Assembly: GCF_000425805.1 (NCBI RefSeq)
Contig: NZ_KE384458.1
Span: 5,014 to 69,013, forward strand
Direction of reading: 5' to 3'
Length of the DNA: 64,000 bases
Source of the DNA: Pseudomonas vranovensis DSM 16006
GTDB taxonomy: Bacteria > Pseudomonadota > Gammaproteobacteria > Pseudomonadales > Pseudomonadaceae
Shown here in pieces: positions 1 through 8,489 of this stretch. Every line of letters begins with the position of its first letter. The first letter of the stretch is position 1. A model generated the notes under the pieces. That model had not been told where the DNA came from and made no database searches. It was given only the letters and a program-made list of their open reading frames with translations. The translations under genes and the position numbers were made by a program.

Positions 1-35
1 CCAGCCTGCGATCGAGCGCGCAGCGGTCATGACAC
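1..35. repeat. REP palindrome, cut by window edge
   Basis: The window opens inside a copy of the REP-type palindrome (CCTGCGATCG...CGCAGCGGTC) that recurs in many intergenic gaps here. It lies just beyond the 3' end of the LacI-family gene. The left half is outside the window. Confidence 0.75.
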
Positions 36-47
36 GCTGGCTGGCGG

Positions 48-1073
48 CTATGTTTTCAAACTGGATTCGCGTGCGACCAGGGTCGCCAGGGGCGCATCGA
101 TGCGTTGGCGTTGTCCAGTATCGTTGATCTGTTCAAAAAGCAACTCGATGGCCAGTGCCGCCACTTCTTCAAGGTGCATGTTCAATGCCGTCAACGGTGG
201 GGCGCATTCCCGGGCGCGCAATCCGTCATAGCGCGTCACCACTTTCATATCCTCGGGAACCTTGAGTCCCCGCTCCTGCAATGCCCTCACCGCGCCTGTT
301 GCAAAGGCATCGACCGGAACACACAGGCCGTCCATGTCGGGATGCTCGTCCAGCAGTTGCAGGCACGCTGCAGCGCCAGCCATTTCACCGCCCCCTTCGT
401 CCGCCCGAACGATCGCCGGGGCCAGCTGGTTGGCCTCGCAATAGGCCCGGTAGGCAGCCTCCATGTCCAGGTACGAGTGGCGAGATTGAACCCCGATCAG
501 CAGGCCCACGCGCTTGGCGCCTTGCTCGCGCAAGTGCTCCAGCAGCAGCCTGCCAGCGATTTCACCGTGCATGTCGATATACGGCAAGGCGGCTTGCGCT
601 TCAGGTTGGCGACCGATGGACACCAGCTTCACACCGCGTTTGCGCAAGCGTGCTACATGCGGGTCATTGGCGATTGGCTCGATGATCACGGCACCGTCGA
701 TATCGAGGGTGTCGAGCAGGGTCTGTGCTTCATCCATGGGCGGAACCAGCACCAGGGCTACGCCCCGGCGCAACGCCGCCTCTGTCGCCGTGGCGGCGAT
801 TTCCATCATAAAACCCAGGCGGGACGATCCACCTGCGACCGCAAAGGGCATGGAGGAGAGCAGGGCAATGGCGTTGGCGCGCCCTGTGCGCAGTCGTTGG
901 GCGCGCAGGTTGGGGCTGTAGCCAAGGCGCTCAGCGACTTCCTTCACCAATGCTCGTGTCGCAGGGTCGACTTGTCCGCGGTCGTTCAGCGCATGGGAAA
1001 CAGTGGTGCGCGACACCCCGGCAGCATTGGCGACATCGGCAATGGTGAGGCGGCGAGAGGGGCTGTTGGGCAT
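48..1073 (-). CDS. LacI family transcriptional regulator
   Basis: A 341-residue LacI/GalR repressor. Residues about 9-55 form the LacI helix-turn-helix and hinge (TIADVANAAGVSRTTVSHAL, then the RLGYSPN hinge lead-in). The rest is a periplasmic-binding-protein-like effector domain, the usual family length. It is transcribed away from the permease/deaminase/TauE/OprD run. The shared intergenic region holds two half-similar palindromes with CG centres, the typical LacI-family operator form, so it very probably controls that run. The effector is unknown; a purine-like or triazine-like compound is an inference from the neighbours. Confidence 0.93.
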   Translation of the reverse strand: MPNSPSRRLTIADVANAAGVSRTTVSHALNDRGQVDPATRALVKEVAERLGYSPNLRAQRLRTGRANAIALLSSMPFAVAGGSSRLGFMMEIAATATEAALRRGVALVLVPPMDEAQTLLDTLDIDGAVIIEPIANDPHVARLRKRGVKLVSIGRQPEAQAALPYIDMHGEIAGRLLLEHLREQGAKRVGLLIGVQSRHSYLDMEAAYRAYCEANQLAPAIVRADEGGGEMAGAAACLQLLDEHPDMDGLCVPVDAFATGAVRALQERGLKVPEDMKVVTRYDGLRARECAPPLTALNMHLEEVAALAIELLFEQINDTGQRQRIDAPLATLVARESSLKT

Positions 1074-1161
1074 AGATAGGTTGGCTCTTTAAGCGATGAG
1101 CGGAGTTATACGCTGCCTGGAGGCTACCAGCTACTCGCACTCAGGGGGCAGATCGACCACG

Positions 1162-1190
1162 TTGACAGGTTGCAGGAACAGGAATACATT
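1162..1190 (+). promoter_or_regulatory. Sigma70-like promoter of the NCS2 permease run
   Basis: A perfect -35 hexamer TTGACA (1162-1167), a 17-base spacer and TACATT as -10 (1185-1190). Predicted transcription would start near 1196-1198, inside the operator palindrome that follows. This leaves a 5' leader of about 130 bases before the permease start at 1328. Confidence 0.6.
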
Positions 1191-1192
1191 CT

Positions 1193-1232
1193 GCCCAAAT
1201 CGATTTGGGCTTAATAAAAAATCGATTTGGGT
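1193..1232. promoter_or_regulatory. Tandem LacI-family operators
   Basis: A perfect 18-bp palindrome GCCCAAATCGATTTGGGC (1193-1210) is followed by a second site that shares the right half AATCGATTTGGG (about 1215-1232). Their centres are 22 bp apart, two helical turns, so two dimers would bind the same DNA face. The first site covers the predicted transcription start. LacI-family operators typically have this CG-centred form; binding itself is inferred. Confidence 0.7.
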
Positions 1233-1327
1233 GAGGAAATGTCTGCACATTCCCACCAAGGCTACATCCAGATCCAAATAACAATAATTTCAATGGGCCA
1301 CGTGGCTGGCCCAGGTCGAGGTGGGAT

Positions 1328-2677
1328 ATGCCGGATAACGCAAACAACCCTGTTTCACCCGTGGACGAGCGCTTGCCGTGGCGCCAGCTACTGATTTTTG
1401 GTGCCCAGCATGTACTGGTGATGGCTGCATCACCCATTGCATCGGTGTTTCTGATGGCCACGGCGCTGGGCTTTTCCAGCGAGCTGACGCTGCAGTTGCT
1501 CAGCGCCACCTTCCTGGTCTGTGGCCTGGGCACGCTCTTGCAGTCGTTGGGTCTGCGCGGCTGCGGGGCACGCTTGCCCTTCATCATGCTGCCAGGGGGC
1601 GCCCCGATCATGCTGTTCATCTTGATCGCCCAGCAAAATGGCGTGGCCACTGCCTCGGGGGCGGTGATACTGACGGGCGTGTTCTACTTTCTGGTGCTAC
1701 CGGTCTTTCGGCGGCTGTTGCGGTTTTTTCCCTCGGTGGTGGTGGGCACCATGCTGTTGCTGGTGGCAGTCAACCTGGTCAAGCTGTCCGGCCAGTTGAT
1801 TGTCGGCCAGCCCGGTAGCGCCCATTTCGCCGCGCCCCAGCAATTGCTACTGGCATTTTTCACCATTGCCATCACGGTGCTGTGCGCACGCCTGTTGCGC
1901 GGTACGCTGGGCCAGTTGTCGATCTTGCTTGGGTTGGTGGGCGGCAGCTTGCTGGCGGTGGCCATTGGCGCATTCGATAGCACCGGCTTCAGTGTGTACC
2001 CGTTGTTGAGCCTGCCTACTTTCATGCCCTTCGGCGTGCCGCACTTCGATGTGTTCGCCTCGATTCCCCTGATGTTGTTCTGCCTGGTCTCCATGGTGGA
2101 GGCTACCGGCCAGACCGTGGCCATCAGCGAGGCAGTCGACAAACCCCTGGATGTCAACCGGGATGTGGTACGCACCATCCGAGGGGACGCGCTGACGTCG
2201 ATTCTCGGTGGGTTCATGGGCACTTCGCTGATTATCACCAGCGGGGAAAACATCGGCGTTATCCGCGCCACACACGTTCGCTCACGTTATGTCACGGCCG
2301 TTTCCGGTGTGCTGCTACTGCTGTTTGCATTGCTTGCGCCGTTGTCCCGCCTGATCGAGGGCGTACCGGAAGCGGTGGTTGGCGGTACCAGCCTGATTGT
2401 GTTCGCCATTGTCGGCACCATGGGCATCGACATGCTGCGAAAGGTGAATTTGCGCAACCACGGCAACATGTACGTGGTGTCGATTGCCTTGGCAGTCGGG
2501 TTGCTGCCGATTCTCGTTCCCGGCGTCTACAGCCAGTTCCCCAGCGGTGTTGCCGGCCTGCTCGGCAATGGCGTGGCCATGGGCGCCCTCACGGCGGCGG
2601 TCATGAACTTCGTGTTCCATTGCGTTGGTCGCCAGCCCACCCCGGTTGACGCCAAGCCCACGCTGATCAACTCCTGA
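1328..2677 (+). CDS. NCS2-family nucleobase permease
   Basis: A 449-residue inner-membrane carrier of the nucleobase:cation symporter-2 (uracil/xanthine permease) family with about 12-14 hydrophobic segments. The family signature region appears as MVEATGQTVAISEAV (about residue 257), where NCS2 members carry an acidic residue next to the substrate site. The start ATG follows a GAGGTGG ribosome site. It is first of four co-directional genes, 21 bp before a metal-dependent deaminase/hydrolase, so it probably imports that enzyme's substrate. The substrate is not determined; xanthine, uracil or another heterocycle are possible. Confidence 0.9.
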   Translation: MPDNANNPVSPVDERLPWRQLLIFGAQHVLVMAASPIASVFLMATALGFSSELTLQLLSATFLVCGLGTLLQSLGLRGCGARLPFIMLPGGAPIMLFILIAQQNGVATASGAVILTGVFYFLVLPVFRRLLRFFPSVVVGTMLLLVAVNLVKLSGQLIVGQPGSAHFAAPQQLLLAFFTIAITVLCARLLRGTLGQLSILLGLVGGSLLAVAIGAFDSTGFSVYPLLSLPTFMPFGVPHFDVFASIPLMLFCLVSMVEATGQTVAISEAVDKPLDVNRDVVRTIRGDALTSILGGFMGTSLIITSGENIGVIRATHVRSRYVTAVSGVLLLLFALLAPLSRLIEGVPEAVVGGTSLIVFAIVGTMGIDMLRKVNLRNHGNMYVVSIALAVGLLPILVPGVYSQFPSGVAGLLGNGVAMGALTAAVMNFVFHCVGRQPTPVDAKPTLINS

Positions 2678-2698
2678 CTCGCACATTAAGGCTTCTAT

Positions 2699-4096
2699 AT
2701 GAATTGCACTGTTTCCGATCACCTGGCGATTTCGCCTGAACACCTTGTCGCGCCGAATCAGCTGCTGGCACCCGAGTGGTTGATGCTGCCCGAAGGGCCT
2801 CGTCGCGACCACGCTGTGCTGGTGCATGACGGCCACTTCGTCGATGTCGGCCCTTTGCAGCTATTACAAACTCGCTACCCAGGCCATGCGGTGCTCCGCC
2901 TTGAAAACCAGCTGTTGATGCCCGGTTTCATCGACACCCACCACCACCTCAGTCAGAGTTTTGGCAAAGGCCTGGTGTTTGGCGAACCGTCGGAGATTTT
3001 TCGCCGCGTGTGGATTCCTTTGGAAGGCTCGCTCGATACCGAGCTGCTGTATCTAACCAGCAAGCTGGCGGCATTCGAGTCGCTGCGCGGTGGGTTCACC
3101 ACGGTGTGCGATGCCGGAACGCGTTCAAAGGAAGGTGTCGAAGCGATTGCCCAAGCGGTCCATGAGGTTGGCATACGCTGTGTGCTGGCCAAAACCTGCA
3201 ACGACCTTGAAGGGGCGCGCGTGCTTGATGCGCGCCAGGTCCTCGCCATGGGCGAACAGCACTTGTCGCAATGGGACAACGATGCGTTGATCACGCCCTC
3301 CCTGGCGATCCCGATCCCGGAGATTGCCACCGACAACACCCTGGGCGCTGTGTACCACTTGTGCCATGAGGCGGGAAGAGTGTTCCAGAGTCACGTCAAC
3401 GAGCATCTGGTGGCGGTCGAGCGCTCGCTGGAGCGTTATGGGGTTCGACCGCTGGAACATCTGCACCGGGCTGGCGCGCTTGGCCCCGGAGCACTGCTTG
3501 CCCACGCCACGCTGCTGACCTCGAACGAAATCTGCCTGTTGCGCGATAGCGGCGCTGCCGTGAGTTACAACCCGGTAGCGAGTGCCTGGAAGGGCAATGC
3601 CGTGGCCCAGGCGCACTTGATGCATTGTCTGGGCATTCCCCTCGGCCTCGGAACCGACGGCACTCGCGGCGACGGCTTTCGCCTGCTCGATTACGCCGAG
3701 GCCGCTCAGCGCTTTGCCCACGGCTTGCCGGTAGGCGACTCGGTGTGTGGTGGTGGCCAGCTGTGGCTCGACATGGGTACCCAGCACGCTGCCGGTGTGC
3801 TCGGGCTAGGCGAGGTGACCGGCAGGATTGCGCCGGGCAAGGCTGCGGATTTCTTGCTGGTGGACCTGGCAGTGCCGGAGTTGCTGCCATCCTGGAACCT
3901 GACCTGGGACTTGGTGCGGCTGGCCAATCGGGACCAGATCCAGGCCGTGGTAGTCCAGGGCAAGGTGTGCTTGTGGCAAGGCTGGCCCACGGACTGGGAT
4001 GCACGCTCTTTGATGCGTCAAGTGGATGCGCTGGCCAGGAGCGTCGTCGACCAGGCCCCGATCCATAAAGTGCACCCCTTGCCGACTGTGGCTTAA
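2699..4096 (+). CDS. TRZ/ATZ-type amidohydrolase (heterocycle deaminase)
   Basis: A 465-residue member of the metal-dependent amidohydrolase superfamily (guanine deaminase, 8-oxoguanine deaminase, atrazine chlorohydrolase branch). Visible metal/catalytic motifs are GFIDTHHHLSQ (about residues 78-88, the HxH), HVNEH (about 232), AHATL (about 265) and LGTDGTRGDG (about 318, the metal-binding Asp). Such enzymes deaminate or hydrolyse ring C-NH2 or C-X bonds in the cytoplasm. It sits between an NCS2 permease and a TauE/SafE carrier. It differs clearly from the second deaminase at 20515-21873, so the two probably act on different rings. The substrate cannot be named. Confidence 0.85.
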   Translation: MNCTVSDHLAISPEHLVAPNQLLAPEWLMLPEGPRRDHAVLVHDGHFVDVGPLQLLQTRYPGHAVLRLENQLLMPGFIDTHHHLSQSFGKGLVFGEPSEIFRRVWIPLEGSLDTELLYLTSKLAAFESLRGGFTTVCDAGTRSKEGVEAIAQAVHEVGIRCVLAKTCNDLEGARVLDARQVLAMGEQHLSQWDNDALITPSLAIPIPEIATDNTLGAVYHLCHEAGRVFQSHVNEHLVAVERSLERYGVRPLEHLHRAGALGPGALLAHATLLTSNEICLLRDSGAAVSYNPVASAWKGNAVAQAHLMHCLGIPLGLGTDGTRGDGFRLLDYAEAAQRFAHGLPVGDSVCGGGQLWLDMGTQHAAGVLGLGEVTGRIAPGKAADFLLVDLAVPELLPSWNLTWDLVRLANRDQIQAVVVQGKVCLWQGWPTDWDARSLMRQVDALARSVVDQAPIHKVHPLPTVA

Positions 4097-4117
4097 TCGA
4101 CCAGGAACGAGTGAACG

Positions 4118-4831
4118 ATGAATCTACCCTTCGACCCCCTGTACATCATTGCTGTCGCCGTCGCGTGCGGTGCGCTCATCCAGGGCACAACGGGAATGGG
4201 TTTCGCATTGATCGTGGCGCCGGTAATGGGATTGCTGGCGCCTGAGTCCTTGCCCATCAGCCTGTTGATACTGATGTTGCCACTCAATGCCGTGGTGGCC
4301 TGGCGCGAGCGTGGTGCTATCGATTTCAGGGGCAGTTCGTGGATTACCCTGGGACGCTTTGCCGGCACGTTTGGCGGCGTCTGGATACTGCTCTGGTTGC
4401 CGCTCTCGCAACTCAATCTGTTGATCGGGTTGTCAACCATAGCGGCGTGCCTGGCTACCTGGATGGCACCGTCTTTCGTGCCCGGACGCCGGGCGCTGAT
4501 CTCGACCGGGGTGATCACCGGCATCACCGAAACCGCTACCGGGGTGGGCGGCCCGCCGCTGGCCCTGGTGTATCAGCACTCGCCCGTCGCCACATTGAGA
4601 GGGTCTGTCGCCTTGTGCTTTCTGGTGGGTGAAGTGATCTCGCTGGTGGTCCTGGCCTTGGGTGGGCATTTGCACGCCGAGCAGGTCTCACCGGTGCTGG
4701 CCCTGTGCGTTCCGCTCGCTCTGGGTGTGGCCGCCAGTTACTGGGCCCGAGACCTGGTGAACGAGACGCGCCTGCGCCGTTTCGTGCTGGTCTTCGCCTT
4801 CGTCTCCGGGGCGCTCTTGCTGGTGCAATAA
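4118..4831 (+). CDS. TauE/SafE (TSUP) family membrane carrier
   Basis: A 237-residue, very hydrophobic protein with about seven to eight membrane segments. It has the TSUP hallmark repeats: GALIQGTTGMGFALIVAPV near the N terminus and the mirrored ITGITETATGVGGPPLALVY near the middle. Family members move sulfite, sulfonates or small organic anions across the inner membrane. It starts 21 bp after the deaminase with an AGGAA ribosome site and precedes the OprD porin. It may export an anionic product or import a substrate; the direction is not visible from sequence. Confidence 0.87.
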   Translation: MNLPFDPLYIIAVAVACGALIQGTTGMGFALIVAPVMGLLAPESLPISLLILMLPLNAVVAWRERGAIDFRGSSWITLGRFAGTFGGVWILLWLPLSQLNLLIGLSTIAACLATWMAPSFVPGRRALISTGVITGITETATGVGGPPLALVYQHSPVATLRGSVALCFLVGEVISLVVLALGGHLHAEQVSPVLALCVPLALGVAASYWARDLVNETRLRRFVLVFAFVSGALLLVQ

Positions 4832-4878
4832 GCAACAAACCATCGCATTCCACAAAAAGTACAACAAAGGAATTCGCT

Positions 4879-6135
4879 ATGTCCGTCTTGAAAACTCCCA
4901 CTGCCTGGGCGGCACTGCTGTGCGCGTCTGCCGGGCCGGTTATTGCTCAAGCAGGTGTCATCGACGACAGCAAGGCAACGCTGACGTTGCGCAACTATTA
5001 CTTCGACCGTGACTACAGTGACGCGGATGCTCCGCAAAGCCAGCGTCAGGAATGGGCCCAGGGGTTCATCTTCAAAGCCACTTCGGGTTACACCCCAGGG
5101 GTTGTCGGAGCAGGCCTGGATGTTCTGGGCCTGGTGGGCGTCAAGCTCGACAGCAGCCCGGACCGTACCGGCACCGAACTGCTGCCCTATGACCACGACG
5201 ATGGCCGCGCACCCGGCAGTTATGGCCGACTGGGCCTGACTGCCAAGCTTCGCCTGTCTCGCAGCGAACTGCGCCTGGGTGAGCTGTTGCCAGACATCCC
5301 CGTTTTGCGCTTCAACGACGGTCGGTTGCTGCCCCAGACCTTTCAAGGCGCCATGTTCACCTCGAGAGAGTTCGAGCACCTCACGCTGCATGCCGGTCGG
5401 ATTCATTCCTTCAGCCCGCGCAGTGCTGCCGATAGCGAAGATCTCTACCCGTCAATGGGTGGCCGCACCGTTGCAACCGCAACCTCCGACCGTTTCACCT
5501 ATGCCGGCGGCGAGTACAGCCTGGGCAAGGATTCAGCACTGGGTCTTTGGACGGCAGAGCTGCAGAACGTCTATCACCAGGACTACTACAGCATCACCCA
5601 TTACCAACCCGTGGGCGGCTGGACCGTCGGCGGTGTGCTGGGGGCATTCGATACCCGCGACACGGGGCGCTCGGTCGCGGGAACGTTGGATAACCAGGCG
5701 GCGTCTTTGCTGCTCTCGGCCGCGCATGGCGGCCATCGGTTCTACCTGGGCCTGCAGCGCATGTACGGGGAGGATGGTTGGGTCACGATCGACCGCTCGC
5801 TGGGCAGCACGATGGCAAACGACCTGTTCGCCAATACCTTCGTCTCCGCTCAGGAGCGGTCGTGGCAACTGCGCTACGACTACAACTTTGCCGCCCTTGG
5901 CATACCGGGATTGACGATGTTGATGCGCTATGCGCACGGCGACCACATCCACACTGCCGAGACATCGAACGGACGCGAGTGGGAGCGTGACCTGGGGCTG
6001 ACCTATACCTTTCAGCTTCGCCAGTTCCAGGGGCTTAGCGTTCGCTGGATCAACGCAGAAGTGGGTCGTGATTTTGGCGTGAATGATTTCACTGAAAATC
6101 GCCTGATCGTCAGTGTGCCGATCGAGCTTTTCTAG
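4879..6135 (+). CDS. OprD-family outer-membrane porin
   Basis: A 418-residue outer-membrane protein. The start at 4879 has an AAAGGA ribosome site and gives a signal peptide ending ...VIAQA; longer upstream extensions lack one. The mature N terminus carries the OprD-typical LTLRNYYFDRDY strand, repeated Tyr/Gly-rich beta-strands follow, and the protein ends in Phe as outer-membrane barrels do. OprD porins admit small substrates such as carboxylates and amino acids. It closes the LacI-controlled run and provides the outer-membrane step for the substrate imported by the upstream NCS2 permease (inference). Confidence 0.92.
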   Translation: MSVLKTPTAWAALLCASAGPVIAQAGVIDDSKATLTLRNYYFDRDYSDADAPQSQRQEWAQGFIFKATSGYTPGVVGAGLDVLGLVGVKLDSSPDRTGTELLPYDHDDGRAPGSYGRLGLTAKLRLSRSELRLGELLPDIPVLRFNDGRLLPQTFQGAMFTSREFEHLTLHAGRIHSFSPRSAADSEDLYPSMGGRTVATATSDRFTYAGGEYSLGKDSALGLWTAELQNVYHQDYYSITHYQPVGGWTVGGVLGAFDTRDTGRSVAGTLDNQAASLLLSAAHGGHRFYLGLQRMYGEDGWVTIDRSLGSTMANDLFANTFVSAQERSWQLRYDYNFAALGIPGLTMLMRYAHGDHIHTAETSNGREWERDLGLTYTFQLRQFQGLSVRWINAEVGRDFGVNDFTENRLIVSVPIELF

Positions 6136-6288
6136 CGTTGCTGCACGGCATTTCGTCAAATGGAGCGATGGATGGTCGAGTTAGTCACCCATCCATTGAC
6201 CTGCATTCATGAACAGCCGGATCTGCATTGACCCGGTTGTTTTGCATCCAACAGACTTAATCCTTCGATGAATCTGGAGGTAAGTACG

Positions 6289-6720
6289 ATGCGTAGAACA
6301 TTCCCCTTGTTTGCAGTCATCCTGCTGGCATCGCCTTATTCCATCGCGTCGGAAGGCACCACCACCGCTATAGGCGGCGGTGTCGGCGGGGCGTTGGGTA
6401 GTGTGGTGGGGCAGGCGGTCGGCGGCAGTACCGGTGCCGCCATCGGAGCCGGGTTGGGCGGTGCTGCCGGAGGCGCCATGACGGCCAAGGACGGCAAGAA
6501 AACCGAAACAGCCCTGGGTGGCGGCCTCGGTGCCGCGGGCGGGCAGGTGATTGGTAACAGCGTAGGCGGTTCGACCGGCGGCGCCATCGGTGCTGGCCTG
6601 GGCGGTGCGGCGGGCAGTGCGGTGGGTAACAACCTGGCCGATGACAACGATCACCACCACAACAACGATCACCACAACGGCCATTCCAAGCACAAGCATA
6701 AACACAAGCATCACGACTGA
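6289..6720 (+). CDS. Exported glycine-zipper protein with His/Lys-rich tail
   Basis: A 143-residue protein. The start at 6289 is chosen because CTGGAGG lies eight bases upstream and it begins a signal peptide (MRRTFPLFAVILLASPYSIA). The body is a glycine zipper in two near-identical halves: GGSTGAAIGAGLGGAAGGAM (about 45-64) and GGSTGGAIGAGLGGAAGSAV (about 91-110). The last 25 residues are almost only His, Asn, Asp and Lys, which suggests metal binding. Glycine zippers of this kind are found in envelope-associated proteins. No function is known, and it has its own intergenic region on both sides. Confidence 0.8.
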   Translation: MRRTFPLFAVILLASPYSIASEGTTTAIGGGVGGALGSVVGQAVGGSTGAAIGAGLGGAAGGAMTAKDGKKTETALGGGLGAAGGQVIGNSVGGSTGGAIGAGLGGAAGSAVGNNLADDNDHHHNNDHHNGHSKHKHKHKHHD

Positions 6721-6742
6721 AGCAGCACCCGGCGCTACTCGT

Positions 6743-7249
6743 TCACTCGGTGGCTTCAAAGGCCTCGTGGTACTTCACCGCCGCTGTCGGCACATCGCTG
6801 CCAAACGACAGCGCCTGGAAGTACTCGGGTGGAACCCCCGCCAGTTCGAGGCCAGGGTGGGCATGAAAGCCGAAGCGACCGTAATAGCCAGGGTCGCCCA
6901 ATACCACGCAGCCGGCACCGCCGAGTTGCTGTAGCTGCACCAGCGCAGCCTTCATCAACGCCGAACCGATGCCTTGCCCCTGGTGATCCGGCCATACGCT
7001 GATAGGCCCAAGGCCGTGCCACCCGGTTTCTCCAGTGCTGAGCGCGACGGGGGAAAGGGCAACGTGGCCGATGATCGCGTCATTGTCCACGGCCACCAGC
7101 GACACGCTGAGCTGGCCGGCGCGTCGCAGTGCATCGACGATAAAGTGTTCGGTGTGGCTTGAATGCACCTGAGTGCGGAATGCGGCTTCGGTCAGGCGGC
7201 TGATGGTGTCGATGTCCTCGGCCTGTTCAGTGCGGATGATCATGTTCAT
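6743..7249 (-). CDS. GNAT family N-acetyltransferase
   Basis: A 168-residue acetyltransferase of the GNAT fold. It begins MNMIIRTEQAEDIDTISRL, the usual strand-1/helix-1 opening, and has the acetyl-CoA binding loop DHQGQGIGSALMKAAL (about 96-111). The C-terminal part GDPGYYGRFGFHAHPGLEL resembles the YhbS/predicted N-acetyltransferase subgroup. The start at 7249 overlaps the stop of the upstream gene by four bases (ATGA), which indicates translational coupling. The substrate is unknown. Confidence 0.9.
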   Translation of the reverse strand: MNMIIRTEQAEDIDTISRLTEAAFRTQVHSSHTEHFIVDALRRAGQLSVSLVAVDNDAIIGHVALSPVALSTGETGWHGLGPISVWPDHQGQGIGSALMKAALVQLQQLGGAGCVVLGDPGYYGRFGFHAHPGLELAGVPPEYFQALSFGSDVPTAAVKYHEAFEATE

Positions 7250-7620
7250 GCGCAGGCCTGGGCAAGTTCGGTGTAGCTCGACTCCCCACCGCCGGTCGCA
7301 CCCGACAACCAGCCCCAGACAAAGCGCAGTGTGGTCCGGCCCTGGTGATCGACAGCCACCGTGCCACGCGACCAGCCGGCAAGCATCTCTCCCTCCGTTG
7401 TCAGGCATTGAAACAGCAGTTCAATGGAGTCGGCGCCTGTCACGCGGCCGATTTGAGTGCCCCTGCGGATCCGGCCGCCCTGGTAGGTACCGGAAATGGC
7501 ATCGCCCTCGACCTGATAATGAAACACGGTGCCTGCGCCGGACAATCCGCTGGCGTTGTCCGCTACCGCGAATCGGCGATTGTTCAAGCGCTCACTGATT
7601 GTGGAGAAGGGTATTTCCAT
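7246..7620 (-). CDS. Small lipocalin-like hypothetical protein
   Basis: A 124-residue protein with no signal peptide. It reads as a small all-beta domain: repeated short strands such as TVFHYQVEGDAISGTYQGGRI, then IELLFQCLTTEGEMLAGWS. Similar proteins are often labelled n-acetylglutamate synthase in databases, but I see no synthase motif and would not adopt that name. It is translationally coupled (4-bp ATGA overlap) to the GNAT gene, so the two probably act together. Confidence 0.72.
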   Translation of the reverse strand: MEIPFSTISERLNNRRFAVADNASGLSGAGTVFHYQVEGDAISGTYQGGRIRRGTQIGRVTGADSIELLFQCLTTEGEMLAGWSRGTVAVDHQGRTTLRFVWGWLSGATGGGESSYTELAQACA

Positions 7621-7998
7621 GAATAGCGCATCCTGTGGTAATCAGAGATTCCAGCGCGTGATCGTTGCAGGCTGGACAAAGATCCACCTGCCAATGGCGG
7701 AACAAGCAGTCATCACACCATAGCTGCCCCGCGCTCCGCTACTGGTCGTTGTCTGCCTGTCGCAGGGAGCAATCAACAGCATTGCACTGATCGCCTGCAA
7801 AGCTGGTTACGGATGGCGAGCCGAGCCGGTGTAGCCGCTGGCACCAGCCTGCGATCGGCCGCGCAGCGGTCGTGGTTCAAATCACCGCCGTGCCAAAACT
7901 GCTGCGCCGGGCTGAACTCGCTCGCGTTCGCCACCTTGCTGCGCCAATGCGCAGCGTGCGAAGGGCCGCATCGGCGGCCCCTGGTCAACCCGCAGTCA
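7621..7998. other. Intergenic region, REP-bearing
   Basis: The 378 bases between two minus-strand genes contain no convincing gene. The left 190 bases show nothing recognisable. The right part holds the REP-with-tail element listed separately at 7815-7910, then about 90 bases up to the DUF3077 stop. Confidence 0.6.
7815..7910 (+). repeat. REP element with conserved tail (copy 1)
   Basis: The lead GCCGAGCCGGTGTAGCCGCT and the REP core (CCTGCGATCGGCCGCGCAGC) are followed by a tail GTGGTTCAAATCACCGCC...CTGCTGCG. The same lead and tail recur at 37741-37881 and 45483-45643, so the repeat unit is longer than a simple REP. Confidence 0.75.
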
Positions 7999-8340
7999 CT
8001 ACTTCACTGCAGCTTGAATGGCTTCAACCGAGCGCTGCAGAACCGTTGACGTCGCCGCCCGTGCTTCTACTTCATCCAGCAACGCCTCGATCAGCGCCAG
8101 GCTCATTTCCAGCGTGTGCTGCGAACCCCAGAGCAGGTTACGGACCTCGGGGTCGGCCAGTTCACAGGCCTGGGCGTTGGTCTGGTAGGCGCTCTTGATG
8201 AGGATGGAGGCGTGGATCAGGGCATCTTCGGACGAGACACCGGCACGTACAGCGAACAGAGGTTCGTGGCTGCCGTTGCAGGAGCCGAAGGTGGTGGCGG
8301 TTTGCGTGGTGAGGGGAGGGTCAGGAACGGGTTTTGTCAT
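7999..8340 (-). CDS. DUF3077 domain protein
   Basis: A 113-residue protein. From about residue 27 it matches the Pseudomonas DUF3077 pattern: LFAVRAGVSSEDALIHASILIKSA and a long helix LEMSLALIEALLDEVEA. It is mostly helical with no signal peptide or catalytic motif. The start has a strong AAGGAG site. The upstream 200 bases form a structured leader with a terminator-like hairpin. The function of DUF3077 is unknown; these proteins are common in several copies in P. putida-group genomes. Confidence 0.82.
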   Translation of the reverse strand: MTKPVPDPPLTTQTATTFGSCNGSHEPLFAVRAGVSSEDALIHASILIKSAYQTNAQACELADPEVRNLLWGSQHTLEMSLALIEALLDEVEARAATSTVLQRSVEAIQAAVK

Positions 8341-8489
8341 TGTGGAGCTCCTTGATTGATGGAGCCGCCACGAACCGTGACCAAACGATGGGTGGCGACT
8401 GTACGCAGGTTGGTCAACCGGGAATCAAGGAACCCGGCGCGCACGAGTGCGCCCCACGCACAGCCGCCATAACACGAAACAGCAGACAC

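Noticed and set aside
6167..6196. Inverted repeat ATGGATGG/CCATCCAT after oprD as a terminator
   Set aside because: The stem is weak and has no T-run; it is too uncertain to list as a terminator.
7246..7620. Naming the small protein N-acetylglutamate synthase
   Set aside because: That database label is common for similar proteins but no amino-acid-kinase or GNAT synthase motif is present in it.
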